DNA of 12,207 nucleotides from Propionibacteriaceae bacterium (GCA_031272685.1 JAISTI010000023.1:1-12207); one strand, 5' to 3'. Counted from the stretch's first letter, positions 1 to 8,202 are shown. Numbers and translations are program-made. The notes: generated by a model from the letters alone, not told the origin.

Positions 1-974
1 GTCTCGTCCATCCAGCAGACCCGCAGATCGAGATCCTGGCTGGGCACCACCACATTGTTGGGGCGGCAGAGCATGTCGCCGCGGGAGACGTCGATCTCGT
101 CTTCCAGGCGCACCACCACCGACATCGGGGAGTAGGCCTCGTCCACCGGCCCCCAGGGCGAGTCGATGGCCGCGATTTTGGAGGCGAAACCGCTCGGCAG
201 GCAAACCAGCGGGTCGCCCACCCGCAGCACCCCGCCGGCCACCACTCCCGCGTAGCCGCGGTAGTCGCGCGCGGATTCCGACTGCGGCCGGATGACGTAT
301 TGCACCGGGAAGCGCACGTCGGTGCGGTTGCGGTCTCCCGCCACATGCAGGTGCTCCAGGTGGTAGAGCAGCGACGGCCCGCCATACCAGGGGGTCTTCT
401 CCGAGCGGGACACCACGTTGTCGCCGAGCAGCGCGGAAATCGGGATGAACTCCACGTCCACCGCTTTCAGGCGGCTGGCGAAGGCGGTGAACTCGGACAC
501 GATTTCGTTGAACACGTCTTCGCAGAAGTCCACCAAGTCCATCTTGTTTACGCAGACGACCAGGTGGCGCACCCCGAGCAGGGTGGTCAGGAACGAGTGG
601 CGCCGGCTCTGCTCCGTCATGCCTTTGCGGGCGTCGATGAGGATGAGGGCGGCGTCGGCGGTGGAGGCGCCCGTCACCATGTTGCGGGTGTACTGCGGGT
701 GGCCGGGAGTGTCCGCGATGATGAATTTGCGCCGGGGGGTGGCGAAGTAGCGATAGGCGACGTCGATGGTGATGCCCTGCTCGCGCTCGGCCCGCAGCCC
801 GTCGGTGAGCAGCGCGAGATCGACATAGTCGTCGCCGCGCCGGTGCGAGACCTCGGCCACCGCGTCGTATTGGTCGGTGAAAATCGACTTCGAATCGTAA
901 AGCAGCCGCCCGATCAGGGTGCTCTTGCCGTCGTCCACGCTTCCGGCGGTGGCGAACCGCAGCAGGTCTTCCAT
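1..974 (-). CDS. cysN: Sulfate adenylyltransferase large subunit CysN (GTPase), 3' part missing
   Basis: This is the GTPase subunit of ATP sulfurylase, which couples GTP hydrolysis to CysD-catalysed formation of APS from sulfate and ATP in the cytoplasm. The first 324 residues are visible; the gene runs off the left edge. All G motifs of the translation-factor GTPase family are present: GSVDDGKST at residues 11-19, GITID around 68-72, DTPGHPQYTRNM at 88-99, NKMD at 143-146 and SALLGDN near 182-188. The sequence then enters the EF-Tu-like beta-barrel domain. The ATG at 974 is used because its first base is the last base of the cysD stop codon (TGATG), and the P-loop follows after only 10 residues, as in short actinobacterial CysN proteins. 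The missing end leaves open whether a C-terminal APS kinase domain is fused (CysNC), but a separate cysC in the same operon argues against it. Family assignment is very secure. Confidence 0.96.
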   Translation of the reverse strand, partial: MEDLLRFATAGSVDDGKSTLIGRLLYDSKSIFTDQYDAVAEVSHRRGDDYVDLALLTDGLRAEREQGITIDVAYRYFATPRRKFIIADTPGHPQYTRNMVTGASTADAALILIDARKGMTEQSRRHSFLTTLLGVRHLVVCVNKMDLVDFCEDVFNEIVSEFTAFASRLKAVDVEFIPISALLGDNVVSRSEKTPWYGGPSLLYHLEHLHVAGDRNRTDVRFPVQYVIRPQSESARDYRGYAGVVAGGVLRVGDPLVCLPSGFASKIAAIDSPWGPVDEAYSPMSVVVRLEDEIDVSRGDMLCRPNNVVVPSQDLDLRVCWMDE

Positions 975-1873
975 CAGAAGTACCCCTCTTTCTTGCGGTC
1001 TTCCATCGCGGTGTCGGAGACTTTGTCGTCGCCCCTGGTCGCGCCGCGCTCGGTGAGGCGGACGGCGGCGATCTCGGCCACGATTTTCGCGGTGTTGTCG
1101 GCCTGCGACTCCACGGCGGCCGTCAGGTTGGCGTCGCCCATAGTGCGGTAGCGCACCTTGCGCGTGCTGGGGCTTTCGCCATCGCGCAGTGGGACGAACT
1201 CGTTTACCGCGTACAGCATGCTGCCGCGTTCCACTACCTCGCGCTCGGCGGCGTAGTACAAATCCGGAACCTTTATGCCCTCGGCTTCGATGTACTGCCA
1301 GGCGTCGAGTTCAGTCCAGTTGGAAAGCGGGAAAACCCGGATGCTTTCGCCCTGGTGCACCCGGCCGTTGTAGAGACTCCACAGCTCCGGCCGTTGGTTT
1401 TTCGGATCCCACTGGCCGAATTCGTCGCGGAAGGAGAAGACCCGCTCTTTGGCGCGGGCTTTCTCTTCGTCGCGGCGGGCGCCGCCGAAAAGCGCGTCGA
1501 AGCCATGCTCTTCGGTTGCCTCCAGCAGCACCGGGGTCTGGATGCGGTTGCGCGAGCCGTTCGGCTCTTCGCGCACCAGGCCGCGGGCCATCGCGTCCGG
1601 GACGGAGGCCACCACCAGCTCCACCTCCAGCTCGCCCAACCACCAATCGCGGAAGGCGATCACCTCGGGAAAGTTCAGCCCGGTGTCCACATGCATGAAA
1701 GGGAACGGGATGCGGGCCGGCGCGAAGGCTTTGCGGGCCAGCCAGCTCATCACCACCGAGTCTTTCCCGCCGGAGAACAGCAGGCAGGGCCGTTGCATCT
1801 CGGCGGCCACCTCCCGAATGATGTGGATGCTCTCGGCTTCCAGCGAGCGCAACTGGCTCAGCACGTAGCTCAT
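974..1873 (-). CDS. cysD: Sulfate adenylyltransferase small subunit CysD
   Basis: CysD is the catalytic subunit of ATP sulfurylase and belongs to the PP-loop ATP pyrophosphatase family. It adenylylates sulfate to give APS, with CysN as partner. At 299 residues it has the usual family length. The PP-loop SGGKDS lies at residues 34-39, followed by HVDTGLNFPE at 61-70. The family signatures FGGARRDEEKARAKER, DPKNQRPELW, RVFPLSNWTELDAW and the C-terminal DRKKEGYF are all intact. The ATG at 1873 overlaps the stop codon of the upstream sulfotransferase gene by 4 bases (ATGA), and its own stop overlaps the cysN start by 1 base, so translation of the three genes is probably coupled. Nothing looks degraded. 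The only notable point is context: here cysD sits behind a sulfotransferase gene rather than beside cysH. Confidence 0.97.
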   Translation of the reverse strand: MSYVLSQLRSLEAESIHIIREVAAEMQRPCLLFSGGKDSVVMSWLARKAFAPARIPFPFMHVDTGLNFPEVIAFRDWWLGELEVELVVASVPDAMARGLVREEPNGSRNRIQTPVLLEATEEHGFDALFGGARRDEEKARAKERVFSFRDEFGQWDPKNQRPELWSLYNGRVHQGESIRVFPLSNWTELDAWQYIEAEGIKVPDLYYAAEREVVERGSMLYAVNEFVPLRDGESPSTRKVRYRTMGDANLTAAVESQADNTAKIVAEIAAVRLTERGATRGDDKVSDTAMEDRKKEGYF

Positions 1874-3162
1874 TTCGGCTCCCGCGCTTTCCGCTTCGGG
1901 ATTATCCGGTTCCGCACCCGGCGGGCCAGCTCTTTGAGCAGGTCGAGGCCGCGATATTTGGGAAGCTGGGACATGCGGTACGGCTCGGATTTCAACCGCT
2001 CGATTTCGGCGGCCAGCTTGCCCGCCTTGGCCTTGGCGGCGGCCAGTTGTTCCGCCCGCTCTTTGGCGAGCTGTTTGGCGGCCGCCAATTCCGCGTTCAC
2101 CTTCGATCCGGCCAGGGTCGCGCCCAGCAGCGCGGTCGTGGCGAGGTCGACGGGCACCTGGGTGAACGCCTCGTGCACCGGGTCTTCGGCCTTTCGGCGC
2201 ACCGCCGGGACGGCCAGCAACTCCGGGTCGCCCACCAGGCGGATTCCAGAAGCGGCCACCAGGTCGGCGTTGCGGCGGGCTACGGCGTCAGCCTTGTCGG
2301 CAGCCCAGTCGGGCATGGTGAGGCGCGGCTCGCCTTCTGGTGGGCGCCGATGCCCGGTCAGCCGCTGAATGGCGCCTTTGCCCATCAGCAAGTTGTAGTC
2401 GGGCATGGAGATGCCCAGTTCGCGGAATTGGATGTTGTACTGGCGGATCAGCTCGATCTCCGGCAGGGTCAGCGACCGGTTCGAATAGTCGGGCGGTGCG
2501 GGGGCGTTCACGAGCAACCCCGGCGGCAAGTCCAGCAGGTCTTCGAAGGCCCGGTAGATGAAGGTGTGGTCGGCAGGGTCGGGGATGACGGCGGTCATCC
2601 GCTCCGGGCCGACGACGTCCGCCCACCGCTGTACCAACTCGCCCTGCTCGTGGCGCAGCCGGTGCGGCATCCCCAGGTGTTCGCCGTCGAAGGGCCGGTT
2701 TTGCAGCCAGGTGTCGTAGGTGCCGCGCCCGCCTTCCTTGTTGGCTTGCTGCCAAACCGAGGGCAGGATGCGGGTGACGCCGCGCAAGGTGAGCACGACG
2801 TGCAGCCGCTCGCCGAGCAGGTCCGCCAACTGAGCGATCTGCTCGGCGGTGGCGCCGGCGGCGTACTCGTGGCCGAACCAGATGCGGTTGCGCTCGTCAG
2901 CCTCGATTTCGGCCAGCAGGTCGTCCCAGGGTTTGCGCTCTGGCTTGGGCGGCGGGGTGCCGTCTGTGCTGGCTTGGAACCAGAGCCCGCGCCCGAGGAA
3001 GGCGGCGATCGCCGCTCGGTGGTTGAAGCCCTTGCCGGGGTAGCGCACGCCGTGTTCCAGCAAGGCGGCGCGGGAGGCCGAGCCAGCGGCTTGCAGCGCG
3101 GTGGTGCCGGTCTTTGGCGGGCCGATATGCAGCAGCCGCACCCTGGGCGGCAGGGCTTCCAC
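1870..3162 (-). CDS. PAPS-dependent sulfotransferase-family protein with C-terminal coiled coil
   Basis: About 430 residues, in the P-loop sulfotransferase superfamily. The 5'-phosphosulfate loop is HIGPPKTGTTALQ at residues 12-24. The 3'-phosphate site appears as R127 followed by S135 (LRGVTRILPS), which keeps the canonical R-x7-S spacing. H98 in the motif WFGHE is a possible catalytic base; this is inference. The N-terminal 300 or so residues form the enzyme domain. Residues about 353-393 are Ala/Lys/Glu/Leu-rich and look like a coiled coil, and the tail from about 398 to 430 is strongly basic. I see no signal peptide or membrane segment. The GTG at 3162 is chosen because it shares one base with the cysC stop (TAGTG) and places the loop 11 residues in. 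A TTG at 3177, 4 bases after a GGAGG, is an alternative start. The acceptor is unknown and could be a glycan, lipid or secondary metabolite. The gene sits between cysC and cysD, which make its donor PAPS. Confidence 0.85.
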   Translation of the reverse strand: MEALPPRVRLLHIGPPKTGTTALQAAGSASRAALLEHGVRYPGKGFNHRAAIAAFLGRGLWFQASTDGTPPPKPERKPWDDLLAEIEADERNRIWFGHEYAAGATAEQIAQLADLLGERLHVVLTLRGVTRILPSVWQQANKEGGRGTYDTWLQNRPFDGEHLGMPHRLRHEQGELVQRWADVVGPERMTAVIPDPADHTFIYRAFEDLLDLPPGLLVNAPAPPDYSNRSLTLPEIELIRQYNIQFRELGISMPDYNLLMGKGAIQRLTGHRRPPEGEPRLTMPDWAADKADAVARRNADLVAASGIRLVGDPELLAVPAVRRKAEDPVHEAFTQVPVDLATTALLGATLAGSKVNAELAAAKQLAKERAEQLAAAKAKAGKLAAEIERLKSEPYRMSQLPKYRGLDLLKELARRVRNRIIPKRKAREPK

Positions 3163-3740
3163 TAGGCGTTCGGGCAAATTTCCTCCAAGAGTCCGCGCTT
3201 TTCCAGCTCCGCAATTATCGCCCCCACCCCGGCGGAGACACTGGTTTTCGAGGTGTCGATTTCGAGGTCGGCGTCGGTCGGCGGCTCGTAGGGCGACGAG
3301 ATGCCGGTGAAGTCTGGGATCAATCCGGCCCGGGCTTTGGCGTACAGCCCTTTCACGTCGCGGGCCTCGCACACTTCCAACGGCGTGGACACCCACACCA
3401 AGATGAACTCGCCGCGCGCCGCGGCCAGCTCCCGGGCTTTGGCCCTGCCGGAAGCGAAAGGCGCGATGGGGGCGGCCACGGCGATGCCGCCGTGGCGGGC
3501 GCACAGCGCTGCCACCCACCCGATGCGGGCGATATTCGCCTCCCGGCCGGCCCGGTCGAAGCCCAGCTCGGCGGACAAATGTTCGCGCACCTCGTCGCCG
3601 TCCAAAAGCGTCAGCACCCGGGTGGTTTTCGTTTCCAGCGCCGACAGCAGCGCGGTGGCGAGGGTGGTCTTGCCCGAGCCGGAGTATCCGGTGAAAAACA
3701 CCACACTCCCCCCACGGTGTTGCTCCATGCGGCACAGCAT
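3162..3740 (-). CDS. cysC: Adenylylsulfate (APS) kinase CysC
   Basis: CysC phosphorylates APS at the 3' position to give PAPS, the donor for sulfotransferases and for PAPS reduction. The protein is about 192 residues, the normal size of a stand-alone APS kinase. With the ATG at 3740, the Walker A GYSGSGKTT is at residues 18-26, DGDE at 47-50, the signature FDRAGREANIARIG at 61-74, and the lid segment KGLYAKARAGLIPDFTGI at about 130-147. The phosphoserine position of the E. coli enzyme appears as Ala in APIAPF (90-95), as I recall is also found in other APS kinases. The ATG at 3740 has a weak AGG 5 bases upstream. The ATG at 3728 gives 188 residues but has no visible ribosome site. It is the first gene of the minus-strand operon and starts 24 bases from the CIRCE element. 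The stop shares one base with the sulfotransferase GTG. Confidence 0.94.
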   Translation of the reverse strand: MLCRMEQHRGGSVVFFTGYSGSGKTTLATALLSALETKTTRVLTLLDGDEVREHLSAELGFDRAGREANIARIGWVAALCARHGGIAVAAPIAPFASGRAKARELAAARGEFILVWVSTPLEVCEARDVKGLYAKARAGLIPDFTGISSPYEPPTDADLEIDTSKTSVSAGVGAIIAELEKRGLLEEICPNA

Positions 3741-3763
3741 ACCGGCCTGCGCTTTCCATCTGG

Positions 3764-3790
3764 CTAGCACTCAAAGGCCTTGAGTGCTAG
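3764..3790. promoter_or_regulatory. CIRCE element (HrcA repressor operator)
   Basis: The sequence CTAGCACTC, a 9-base spacer (AAAGGCCTT) and GAGTGCTAG form a perfect 9-bp inverted repeat. It differs from the canonical CIRCE TTAGCACTC-N9-GAGTGCTAA only at the outermost base of each arm. CIRCE is bound by the heat-shock repressor HrcA and typically lies just upstream of groES and dnaK operons. Here it ends 52 bases before the groES GTG. On the other side it lies 24 bases from the proposed cysC ATG, so it probably falls in or near the cys operon promoter or leader too. hrcA itself is not in this window. Confidence 0.95.
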
Positions 3791-3801
3791 TATCCGGTTT
3801 A

Positions 3802-3822
3802 GCGCTCTCGCGGTGAGAGTGC
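3802..3822 (+). other. Inverted repeat in the groES leader
   Basis: CTCTC (3805-3809) and GAGAG (3815-3819) flank the 5-base loop GCGGT. The stem can be extended by a G-U pair and two G-C pairs to 3802 and 3822. It lies 9 bases before the groES ribosome site. It could be a leader RNA hairpin or a second operator; a function is not established by the sequence, and a stem this short can arise by chance in GC-rich DNA. Confidence 0.35.
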
Positions 3823-3842
3823 CAGAGACGAAAGGTAGAACA

Positions 3843-4139
3843 GTGGCAGCATCGATCAAGCCGCTTGAGGATCGGATCCTCGTCCAGCCGCTGGAGGCTG
3901 AGACCACCACCGCTTCCGGGTTGGTTATCCCGGACACCGCCAAAGAAAAGCCGCAAGAGGGCAAGGTAATCGCCACCGGCCCCGGCCGCATCGACGACAA
4001 AGGCAACCGCGTCCCCCTCGACATCGCCGAGGGCGACGTCGTCATCTACTCGAAGTACGGCGGCACCGAAGTCAAGTACGGCGGCGAGGAATACCTGCTC
4101 CTGAACGCGCGCGACGTGCTGGCCATCGTCACCAAGTGA
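3843..4139 (+). CDS. groES: Co-chaperonin GroES (Hsp10)
   Basis: GroES is the heptameric lid of the GroEL chaperonin and caps the folding chamber in an ATP-dependent manner. The protein is 98 residues, standard for the family. It opens with the typical [12 protein letters not shown], carries the mobile loop at about 18-34 with the hydrophobic GLVIP that contacts GroEL, and has the conserved [24 protein letters not shown] near the C terminus. The GTG at 3843 is chosen because AAAGG lies 7 bases upstream and the protein then begins at the usual place. The reading frame stays open further upstream, but that would run into CIRCE. groEL follows 9 bases downstream. Regulation by HrcA through CIRCE is expected. 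Confidence 0.97.
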   Translation: MAASIKPLEDRILVQPLEAETTTASGLVIPDTAKEKPQEGKVIATGPGRIDDKGNRVPLDIAEGDVVIYSKYGGTEVKYGGEEYLLLNARDVLAIVTK

Positions 4140-5759
<1,620 letters not shown>

Positions 5760-5777
5760 TTCATCCTTTCGGACGAT

Positions 5778-5811
5778 AGCGCCCGCCCCGTCGGATGACG
5801 CGGCGGGCGCT
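5778..5811 (+). terminator. Hairpin terminator after groEL
   Basis: A 10-bp perfect stem (AGCGCCCGCC with GGCGGGCGCT) is extended inward, past one C-C mismatch, by CGTC/GACG closing on a GGAT loop. It begins 18 bases after the groEL stop. No T-run follows, as is common for actinobacterial terminators. The next gene starts only 23 bases later, so some read-through into the ABC operon is possible. Confidence 0.65.
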
Positions 5812-5833
5812 CGCACGTCCGTAGGGTGAAGCT

Positions 5834-6796
5834 ATGAGTGAAAACTATTCGCCAGGTCCGTCGGTGATTCCGGACTCGGCATGCCTTCCGGGCATCAAGG
5901 CCCAGGGAGTGAAACGCTATTTCGGCGCGGTCCGGGCCGTCGATGGGATCGACTTCACCGCTCCCACCGGGGCCGTGACCGCGCTCATCGGGCCGAACGG
6001 GTCGGGCAAGACCACCTTGCTGCTGATCCTGGCCGGCCTGCTGCAGCCCGACTCCGGCACCGCCGAGGTGGCCGGCTTCGACGTTGCCCGCCAGAATCGG
6101 CAAGTCCGGCAGAAGGTCGGCTGGATGCCGGACGTTTTCGGCACCTGGGACGCCCTGACCTGCGCCGAGATCCTCGCGACCTTCGGCCAAGCGTACGGCC
6201 TGCCCAATCCCGCCGCCAAAGACCGCGCCTTCGAGCTGCTGGAATACCTCTACCTCACCGAGTTCGCCAAGGCGCCCGCCCGGGTGCTCAGCCGCGGCCA
6301 GAAGCAGCGCCTCGGCCTGGCCCGGGCGCTGGTACACGATCCGGAGGTGTTGCTGCTCGACGAGCCGGCCTCCGGCCTCGACCCGCGCTCGCGCATCGAG
6401 CTGCGCCAAATCCTGCGCGACCTCGCCCAGCGCGGCAAGACGGTCTTCGTCTCCTCGCATGTGCTGTCTGAATTGGAAGAGGTGTACGACCACGCGGTGT
6501 TCCTTTCCCAAGGCCGCACGGTCGACGCCACCGCCGCCGACCAGCCGACGCAGCAGCGTGGCTGGCGCCTCGACGCCGCCGACCCGGTCAGCCTGCGGGT
6601 CTTCCTCGACAACGCGGACATCCCCTACACCCAAACTCCCAGTGGCACGGAAGTCAGCGTGCAGTTGGCCGGCTACGACTCGGCCATCGCGCTGATCCGG
6701 GCGGCGGTGAACGCGAATGTGCCACTGCACACCGTCGCCCCCATCGCCGGAAAGCTGGAAGAAACCTACCTGGCCCTGAACGAGGAGCGGATATGA
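5834..6796 (+). CDS. ABC-2-type transporter ATP-binding protein
   Basis: This is the nucleotide-binding subunit of an ABC exporter, acting at the inner face of the membrane with the permease encoded next to it. It has 320 residues. Walker A GPNGSGKT is at 53-60, the signature LSRGQ at 152-156 and Walker B VLLLDEP at 172-178, with the D-loop SGLD and the H-loop SSH following. The expected Q-loop glutamine is replaced by Asp100 in GWMPD, which is seen in some ABC-2 ATPases. About 80 residues after the nucleotide-binding domain form the family's C-terminal extension. The ATG at 5834 has AGGG 7 bases upstream. The stop overlaps the permease start by 4 bases (ATGA). The substrate cannot be told from the sequence, and no regulator or resistance gene adjoins. 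Confidence 0.93.
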   Translation: MSENYSPGPSVIPDSACLPGIKAQGVKRYFGAVRAVDGIDFTAPTGAVTALIGPNGSGKTTLLLILAGLLQPDSGTAEVAGFDVARQNRQVRQKVGWMPDVFGTWDALTCAEILATFGQAYGLPNPAAKDRAFELLEYLYLTEFAKAPARVLSRGQKQRLGLARALVHDPEVLLLDEPASGLDPRSRIELRQILRDLAQRGKTVFVSSHVLSELEEVYDHAVFLSQGRTVDATAADQPTQQRGWRLDAADPVSLRVFLDNADIPYTQTPSGTEVSVQLAGYDSAIALIRAAVNANVPLHTVAPIAGKLEETYLALNEERI

Positions 6797-8022
6797 ACAA
6801 CTGGACCTTTTCCTGGAATGGCCTGAAGACGGTCGTCGGGCTGGAACTGCGCCAGCGCGCCCGTTCGAAGCGCTGGATAGCCGCGCTTATCGCCTGGATG
6901 CTCTTCATCGGCGGCATCACCGCCCTGATTTACTTCTCGATTTTCCAAATGGCAACGGAGTCCGGCACCAAGGACCCCTGGGGGACTGTCGCCCCGGTCA
7001 GCTTCGGCGTCATCACCTATTTCGTGCTGGGCATGGGGCTGGTGATCGCCCCGGCGTTCACCGCCACCTCCATCAACGGCGACCGCAACCAGAGCACGCT
7101 GGCCACCATCCAGGCCACCCCGCTCAGCGCGCTGGAAATCGTGCTCGGCAAGCTCATCGCCGCCTGGGGCGTGGCGGGCATCTTCATGGTGGCGGCCTTG
7201 CCGTTCATCGCCATCTCCATGATTATCGGCCAGAACTGGGCGGTCTCGCTGTGGCAGGTGCTGGTCTGCTTCCTGGTGGTCTGCCTGGAGGTCGCCGTGG
7301 TCTGCGGAATCGGCCTGGGGATGTCGGCGCTGTTCTCCCGGCCGGCCGGCTCCGCCGTGATGACTTATCTGGCTGTGGTGGCGCTCACCATCATCTCCGC
7401 GCTGCTGCTGGCCTTCCTCAGCCCGTTCGTGACCGCCATGGAGCCGTACCGCTCCTATGACCAAGCCTGGGAGGAGGACACCGGGGAATCGCTCACCCAA
7501 GTGAACCCCGAAACCGGCCGCACCGAGCCGCAATGCCGCTGGTCGTCCTACGAAAGCTACACCTACCACATGGAGCGCATCTGGTGGGTGGTGGCCGTCA
7601 ATCCCTTCGTGATCGTGGCGGACGCCGCCCCGCTGCCGCCGGGCGCCAGCGACGACCTCGGCAACTATGTCTCCAGCAGTGACGACCCGCTCGCCCTGCT
7701 GCGCGCGGGCGTGCGCTCGATGGCCGAGTACCGGCCCAACACCTGGGATACGTGCATCGACTACTACGACTACTACGACGAGTACTCGCTGTACCAGCGG
7801 CACATCGCCGCGGACGGCACGGTAACGATAACCACCAAGAAAGATCCGAACACGGTGGTCTACACCAGCCCGGTGAAAGAGGTGCCGCTGCAGGCGGGCC
7901 CGCCAGTCTGGCCGTGGGGTTTGGGGTTCAACATCCTGCTCGGCTTCTTCTTCTTCTGGCTGGCTGTCCGGCGGCTGTCCATCCCGTACAAGAAGCTGCC
8001 GAAAGGCACCCGCGTGGCCTGA
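6793..8022 (+). CDS. ABC-2-type transporter permease
   Basis: This is the membrane subunit partnering the preceding ATPase, with 409 residues. Hydrophobic segments, likely membrane-spanning, lie at about 28-50, 68-92, 115-145, 153-180, 188-214, 262-280 and 373-392. The motif GDRNQSTLATIQATPLS at 96-112 is the cytoplasmic coupling segment typical of ABC-2 permeases. A polar loop of about 90 residues (roughly 281-370), probably outside the cell, contains the Tyr/Asp-rich stretch DYYDYYDEYSLY. Cys248 and Cys321 lie in the two polar regions before and after the sixth segment. A short basic tail ends the protein. The start is fixed by the ATGA overlap and by GAGGAG just upstream. A strong terminator follows. 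The subfamily is clear from topology and the ATPase partner; the cargo is unknown. Confidence 0.88.
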   Translation: MNNWTFSWNGLKTVVGLELRQRARSKRWIAALIAWMLFIGGITALIYFSIFQMATESGTKDPWGTVAPVSFGVITYFVLGMGLVIAPAFTATSINGDRNQSTLATIQATPLSALEIVLGKLIAAWGVAGIFMVAALPFIAISMIIGQNWAVSLWQVLVCFLVVCLEVAVVCGIGLGMSALFSRPAGSAVMTYLAVVALTIISALLLAFLSPFVTAMEPYRSYDQAWEEDTGESLTQVNPETGRTEPQCRWSSYESYTYHMERIWWVVAVNPFVIVADAAPLPPGASDDLGNYVSSSDDPLALLRAGVRSMAEYRPNTWDTCIDYYDYYDEYSLYQRHIAADGTVTITTKKDPNTVVYTSPVKEVPLQAGPPVWPWGLGFNILLGFFFFWLAVRRLSIPYKKLPKGTRVA

Positions 8023-8042
8023 TCCCCCTGCTGTGCCACCGT

Positions 8043-8089
8043 CGGCAAGCCCGCCGCCCAAGCCACATCGGGCGGCGGGCTTGCCGTTT
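8043..8089 (+). terminator. Strong hairpin terminator after the ABC transporter genes
   Basis: A perfect 17-bp inverted repeat (8043-8059 with 8070-8086, left arm CGGCAAGCCCGCCGCCC) encloses a 10-base loop and is followed by TTTC. It starts 20 bases after the permease stop and separates the ABC operon from the rplM promoter. The stem is symmetrical, but there is no converging gene on the other side. Confidence 0.85.
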
Positions 8090-8106
8090 CAACCGCCGGG
8101 GAGTTT

Positions 8107-8135
8107 TTGACCGTTCTTGGGCGGGAAGGTAAAGT
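8107..8135 (+). promoter_or_regulatory. Sigma-70-type promoter of the rplM-rpsI operon
   Basis: TTGACC at 8107-8112 matches the -35 consensus at five of six positions. After exactly 17 bases comes TAAAGT at 8130-8135, a TAnnnT-type -10 box. Transcription would start near 8142, giving a leader of about 60 bases before rplM. The position just downstream of a strong terminator supports it. Confidence 0.7.
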
Positions 8136-8146
8136 TGGCTGCTGTT

Positions 8147-8168
8147 GCGCACCCCAGAACGGGGGCGT
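8147..8168 (+). other. Hairpin in the rplM leader
   Basis: GCGC, a bulged A and CCCC pair with GGGG and GCGT around the loop AGAAC (8156-8160), giving 8 base pairs near the 5' end of the predicted leader. It may be an autoregulatory L13 leader structure or simply a stabilising stem. I do not recognise it as a known L13 leader class. Confidence 0.35.
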
Positions 8169-8202
8169 TTCGAGAGCAAGACGAATAGAGAAGGTATCAG
8201 CC

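Larger units (their letters stand above)
3741..3842. other. Divergent intergenic region between cysC and groES
   Basis: These 102 bases must hold the promoters of both the minus-strand cys operon and the plus-strand groESL operon. The CIRCE element occupies the cysC-proximal part. TAGTAT at 3788-3793 is a possible groES -10 box on the plus strand, and GATACT on the minus strand at about the same place is a possible cysC -10 box. Neither has a convincing -35 partner, so no promoter is called separately. The groES ribosome site AAAGG is at 3831-3835. Confidence 0.6.

Noticed and set aside
300..1151. Long plus-strand open frames over cysN and cysD.
   Set aside because: They are antisense to well-conserved genes, biased in composition and without a family match.
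3163..3774. The sulfotransferase reading frame stays open upstream through cysC to 3774, which would give a 634-residue protein.
   Set aside because: The upstream part is Arg/Gly/His-rich and has no family residues, while cysC in another frame has all APS kinase motifs. The extension is a frame left open by GC bias, not a fusion.
3769..3786. Possible HspR operator (HAIR, CTTGAGT-N7-ACTCAAG) because CCTTGAGT is present.
   Set aside because: The two half-sites occur in the opposite order and with the wrong spacing. They are part of the CIRCE palindrome and its spacer.
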